The translations under genes were made by a program, and so were the position numbers. This document shows positions 30,834-32,363 of a DNA stretch of 32,363 bases, piece by piece. Numbering within the stretch: the stretch's first letter is position 1; each line of letters starts with the position of its first letter. The stretch covers positions 1 to 32,363 of IMG/VR virus record IMGVR_UViG_3300010413_000111, one strand, 5' to 3'. This DNA is from a virus. A model generated the notes under the pieces. It did no database searches and was not told the origin of the DNA. It worked only from the letters and a program-made list of their open reading frames with translations.

Positions 30834-30848
30834 ACTTCAATCGATTTT
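30834..30848 (-). promoter_or_regulatory. Recurrent intergenic motif, copy A (exact)
   Basis: The minus-strand sequence AAAATCGATTGAAGT is identical to copies B and C. It follows the terminator at 30866-30888 and lies 32 nt before the GTG of the portal gene. No -35/-10 pair is visible. It is placed to start transcription of the head unit. Confidence 0.6.
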
Positions 30849-30865
30849 GTATGGGAAAAGAAAAG

Positions 30866-30888
30866 AGCCCAGATTTTTGATCTGGGCT
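30866..30888 (-). terminator. Intrinsic terminator before the head unit
   Basis: AGCCCAGAT and ATCTGGGCT form a 9-bp stem around a 5-nt loop; on the minus strand it is followed by CTCTTTTCTTTT. It ends the unit containing the nucleoside deoxyribosyltransferase-like gene. Confidence 0.9.
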
Positions 30889-30893
30889 TATTT

Positions 30894-31286
30894 TTATACT
30901 GCCCTATAGATATCTTTCATCTCTTTGAGCCAATCTCTAACCTCAAGAAGATTAGGGGTAATCACATCAGAGAGCTCTTTTACAAAGTCCCAGTATCGAT
31001 CATCCTCTCGACCAGAGTCTATGCAGAAAATGATCTTCTTTCCCAGGGCCCGAGCATACCCAACTTCTGCTGCCATACCAACCCCGCTGGGGTTATCCCG
31101 GGACAAGTAGGCTACCAGGATATCGCAGTGCTCTATGGCAGTAGTGTCCCAGGTAGTGTACTGGTCAGAGTATTTCAGGCCATGGGTCCTGGGATTAAAG
31201 AAGTATATTTCTTCTGGAAACTCCCGGATCAGCTGGCCCTGCCAATCTGTTCCACGCATCCCCCCCGCTAAATAGACTTTAAGCAT
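30894..31286 (-). CDS. Nucleoside 2-deoxyribosyltransferase-like protein
   Basis: 130 residues. The fold's marks are clear: an N-terminal strand with Gly turn (KVYLAGGM), D55-ILVAYLS, then NPSGVGMAAEVGYARALGKK, where Glu74 fits the catalytic nucleophile. Family members swap bases on deoxynucleosides or cleave the N-glycosidic bond; related phage proteins act in nucleotide salvage or base modification, and the fold is shared with NAD-linked enzymes. The substrate cannot be read from sequence. It is the last gene of the unit ahead of the head genes and is closed by a terminator 6 nt after its stop. Confidence 0.82.
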   Translation of the reverse strand: MLKVYLAGGMRGTDWQGQLIREFPEEIYFFNPRTHGLKYSDQYTTWDTTAIEHCDILVAYLSRDNPSGVGMAAEVGYARALGKKIIFCIDSGREDDRYWDFVKELSDVITPNLLEVRDWLKEMKDIYRAV

Positions 31287-31290
31287 CTTA

Positions 31291-31737
31291 TTACTCCTCT
31301 ACAATCTCAACGTACCTGCTTATTTCTGATAGGGGCACTGAGTAAAACTCGTCAGGTTCCTCTGTATATCGATTTTCAGACTTTATGACTGGGGCACCCT
31401 CAATAACTTTACCGTCAAGAATCAAAAGAAATTTCAGGTCATCTCGAACAACAAAGTAGTAGAAGAGTCCGGCCCTATCTATAAACTTCTTTTTCCTGAA
31501 AGGTACGTTTACTGTCCTAAAAGGGAATGGACCGGACTTCCAGTTGGCTCGCCTTTCTACGTCAGCAGTGAAACTACTTCGCACCCCGTAGTGTACAAGT
31601 AAATCGACATCCTTAGTACCGAAAGGATACAACACAATGTCCCGGATACCTGGGGAGCTTTTCAGAAAATCCACCACAACTTTTTCAGCGGGCTTTCCAT
31701 ACTCGTCGTCCAGGGACTTGTCATAGACTTTCGTCAT
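31291..31737 (-). CDS. Possible PD-(D/E)XK nuclease-like protein, 148 aa
   Basis: The likely start is the ATG at 31737 (AGGGGG just upstream), overlapping the previous gene by 17 nt; the open frame to 31818 lies inside that gene. A nuclease-like core is suggested by D43-V-D45-LLVHY, D59-V-E61-R62-R63, and the following NWKSGPFPFRTVNVPFRKKK. The order D then (D/E)xE/K on adjacent strands fits PD-(D/E)XK enzymes, with Arg in place of the usual Lys. The C-terminus is beta-rich (FYYFVVRDDLKFLLILDGK). The family call is tentative; a non-catalytic relative is possible. Confidence 0.6.
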   Translation of the reverse strand: MTKVYDKSLDDEYGKPAEKVVVDFLKSSPGIRDIVLYPFGTKDVDLLVHYGVRSSFTADVERRANWKSGPFPFRTVNVPFRKKKFIDRAGLFYYFVVRDDLKFLLILDGKVIEGAPVIKSENRYTEEPDEFYSVPLSEISRYVEIVEE

Positions 31738-32083
31738 CTTCCCCCTGGTACTCAGGCAACGGAACACCATCAGGAAACAGCTCTGGGTGCTCGAGCCGGA
31801 CCCAGGCAATAAAAGCATTCCCGATAATCTTTAGCCACGTTTCCTGGTTAATCAGGTACTCTTTAGCAGATGTCAAACGCCCAGAAGGCGTATGAGATAT
31901 ACTCATAGTGCCCGCATAGTAATCGTCAAACCGACCGAATATGCGGTCATCCTGGTCAGGGTACTCTCCCCAGGGTACAACAGGACGCCGTAGCCACTCG
32001 TCCCCCCAACGCTCATCGTCTTTCCTCATCCTTTCTGTAAAGGCGATAAAAAACTCCGGTAAGAAATCCAGTATACTTGGCAT
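31721..32083 (-). CDS. Hypothetical protein, 120 aa
   Basis: ATG at 32083 with AGGAG upstream. Aromatic and charged residues dominate: RMRKDDERWGDEWLRRPV, DRIFGRFDDYYAG, and ETWLKIIGNAFIAWVRLEHP. The patterns ERWGD.W and WLKI.GNA.IAWVR.EHPE are reminiscent of small proteins seen in many phages, but I know no function for them. It sits between a short unknown gene and the nuclease-like gene and overlaps the latter by 17 nt, so the three are probably co-translated. Confidence 0.65.
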   Translation of the reverse strand: MPSILDFLPEFFIAFTERMRKDDERWGDEWLRRPVVPWGEYPDQDDRIFGRFDDYYAGTMSISHTPSGRLTSAKEYLINQETWLKIIGNAFIAWVRLEHPELFPDGVPLPEYQGEDDESL

Positions 32084-32097
32084 TATTTTTCTCCTCT

Positions 32098-32301
32098 TTA
32101 CTCATTTTTGTCCTCCAGGTATATCACTTCCGCCTGGAGTCTTAAAACCCTTCTATAGGCTATTCTTAGAAGGGATACTACCTCCTCATGGTCAACCATA
32201 AGGCGATCATATTCCTGCTCATTTATCTTTTCATCCATGTATAGTTGGGTTATATTCTCCAATACGGCAGACAAGGTTTTATGAATAGTATCAGGTTTCA
32301 T
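32098..32301 (-). CDS. Small helical hypothetical protein, 67 aa
   Basis: The ATG at 32301 has AGGAGA 7 nt upstream and overlaps the stop of the gene at the window edge by one base (TAATG); this is preferred to a GTG further upstream in the same frame. The product (KPDTIHKTLSAVLENITQLY, YDRLMVDHEEVVSLLRIAYRR) is helical and charged, perhaps a coiled coil. No family is recognised. Confidence 0.65.
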   Translation of the reverse strand: MKPDTIHKTLSAVLENITQLYMDEKINEQEYDRLMVDHEEVVSLLRIAYRRVLRLQAEVIYLEDKNE

Positions 32302-32363
32302 TAGAAACTCTCCTGAACCCAACCACCGGGCCACCCACCATTGTACGCACTCTTTTTCGCTAT
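32301..32363 (-). CDS. C-terminal end of an unidentified gene (5' part outside window)
   Basis: The frame from the edge reads 20 residues (IAKKSAYNGGWPGGWVQESF) to a TAA that overlaps the next ATG by one base, as between other genes of this phage. Too short to identify. Terminase genes should lie on this side, but nothing here shows that this is one. Confidence 0.45.
   Translation of the reverse strand: MAKKSAYNGGWPGGWVQESF

Noticed and set aside
30759-31271. 170-codon plus-strand open frame
   Set aside because: It runs antisense across the portal start, the terminator and the deoxyribosyltransferase-like gene, so it contradicts well-supported features.
31296-31312. Further copy of the recurrent motif (minus strand GAGATTGTAGAGG)
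   Set aside because: It lies in the coding end of the nuclease-like gene, lacks the palindromic core, and matches only a short stretch.
1-32363. tRNA genes, integrase, attachment sites or insertion sequences
   Set aside because: None was seen by reading; gaps between genes are short and filled by hairpins, promoters or the recurrent motif.

Overview
The window looks like the virion-structure, lysis and adhesin part of a tailed double-stranded DNA phage (or prophage), probably siphovirus-like. It has an HK97-type head set, a long tape-measure gene and a lambda G/T-type frameshifted chaperone, and no sheath, integrase, rRNA or tRNA was seen. Every gene I accept lies on the minus strand, so transcription runs from high to low coordinates. 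The host is not certain. A GH25 muramidase with an SH3b domain, an LLH-type holin, a DUF1617-like protein, purine-rich Shine-Dalgarno sites and near-consensus sigma-70/sigma-A promoters favour a Gram-positive, Firmicutes-like host, but this is inference.

Layout, in the direction of transcription. 32363-30894: end of an unidentified gene, two small unknown genes, a possible PD-(D/E)XK nuclease and a nucleoside 2-deoxyribosyltransferase-like enzyme, closed by an intrinsic terminator. 30801-26120: portal, zinc-ribbon protein, small unknown, prohead protease with a C-terminal scaffold-like region (and an apparent internal scaffold start), and a major capsid protein with an Ig/FN3-like insertion, closed by a terminator. 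25915-23659: connector, neck, tail-completion and an acidic protein. 23549-11219: tail tube, G/GT chaperones, tape measure, Dit-like and hub-like proteins, a 1437-residue receptor-binding protein and a small partner. 11186-10809: a single DUF1617-like gene with its own promoter and terminator. 10739-8558: lysis cassette (coiled-coil membrane protein, GH25 endolysin, a beta-rich structural protein, LLH holin). 8407-6230: a three-gene insert (HTH-metallophosphoesterase, 73-residue protein, PD-(D/E)XK nuclease) with a textbook sigma-70 promoter and terminators on both sides. 6153 to the left edge: a run of surface or adhesin genes, three of which share a 23-residue repeat, two with the same C-terminal domain; the last runs off the window.

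Two regulatory classes seem to coexist. Two small cargo units carry sigma-70 promoters. The head, neck, tail, lysis and adhesin blocks instead each follow a copy of a 15-bp motif (minus-strand core AATCGATTG) found in the intergenic gaps, often right after a terminator. I propose that this is a phage-specific late promoter or activator site. No terminase was recognised; it probably lies beyond the right edge.
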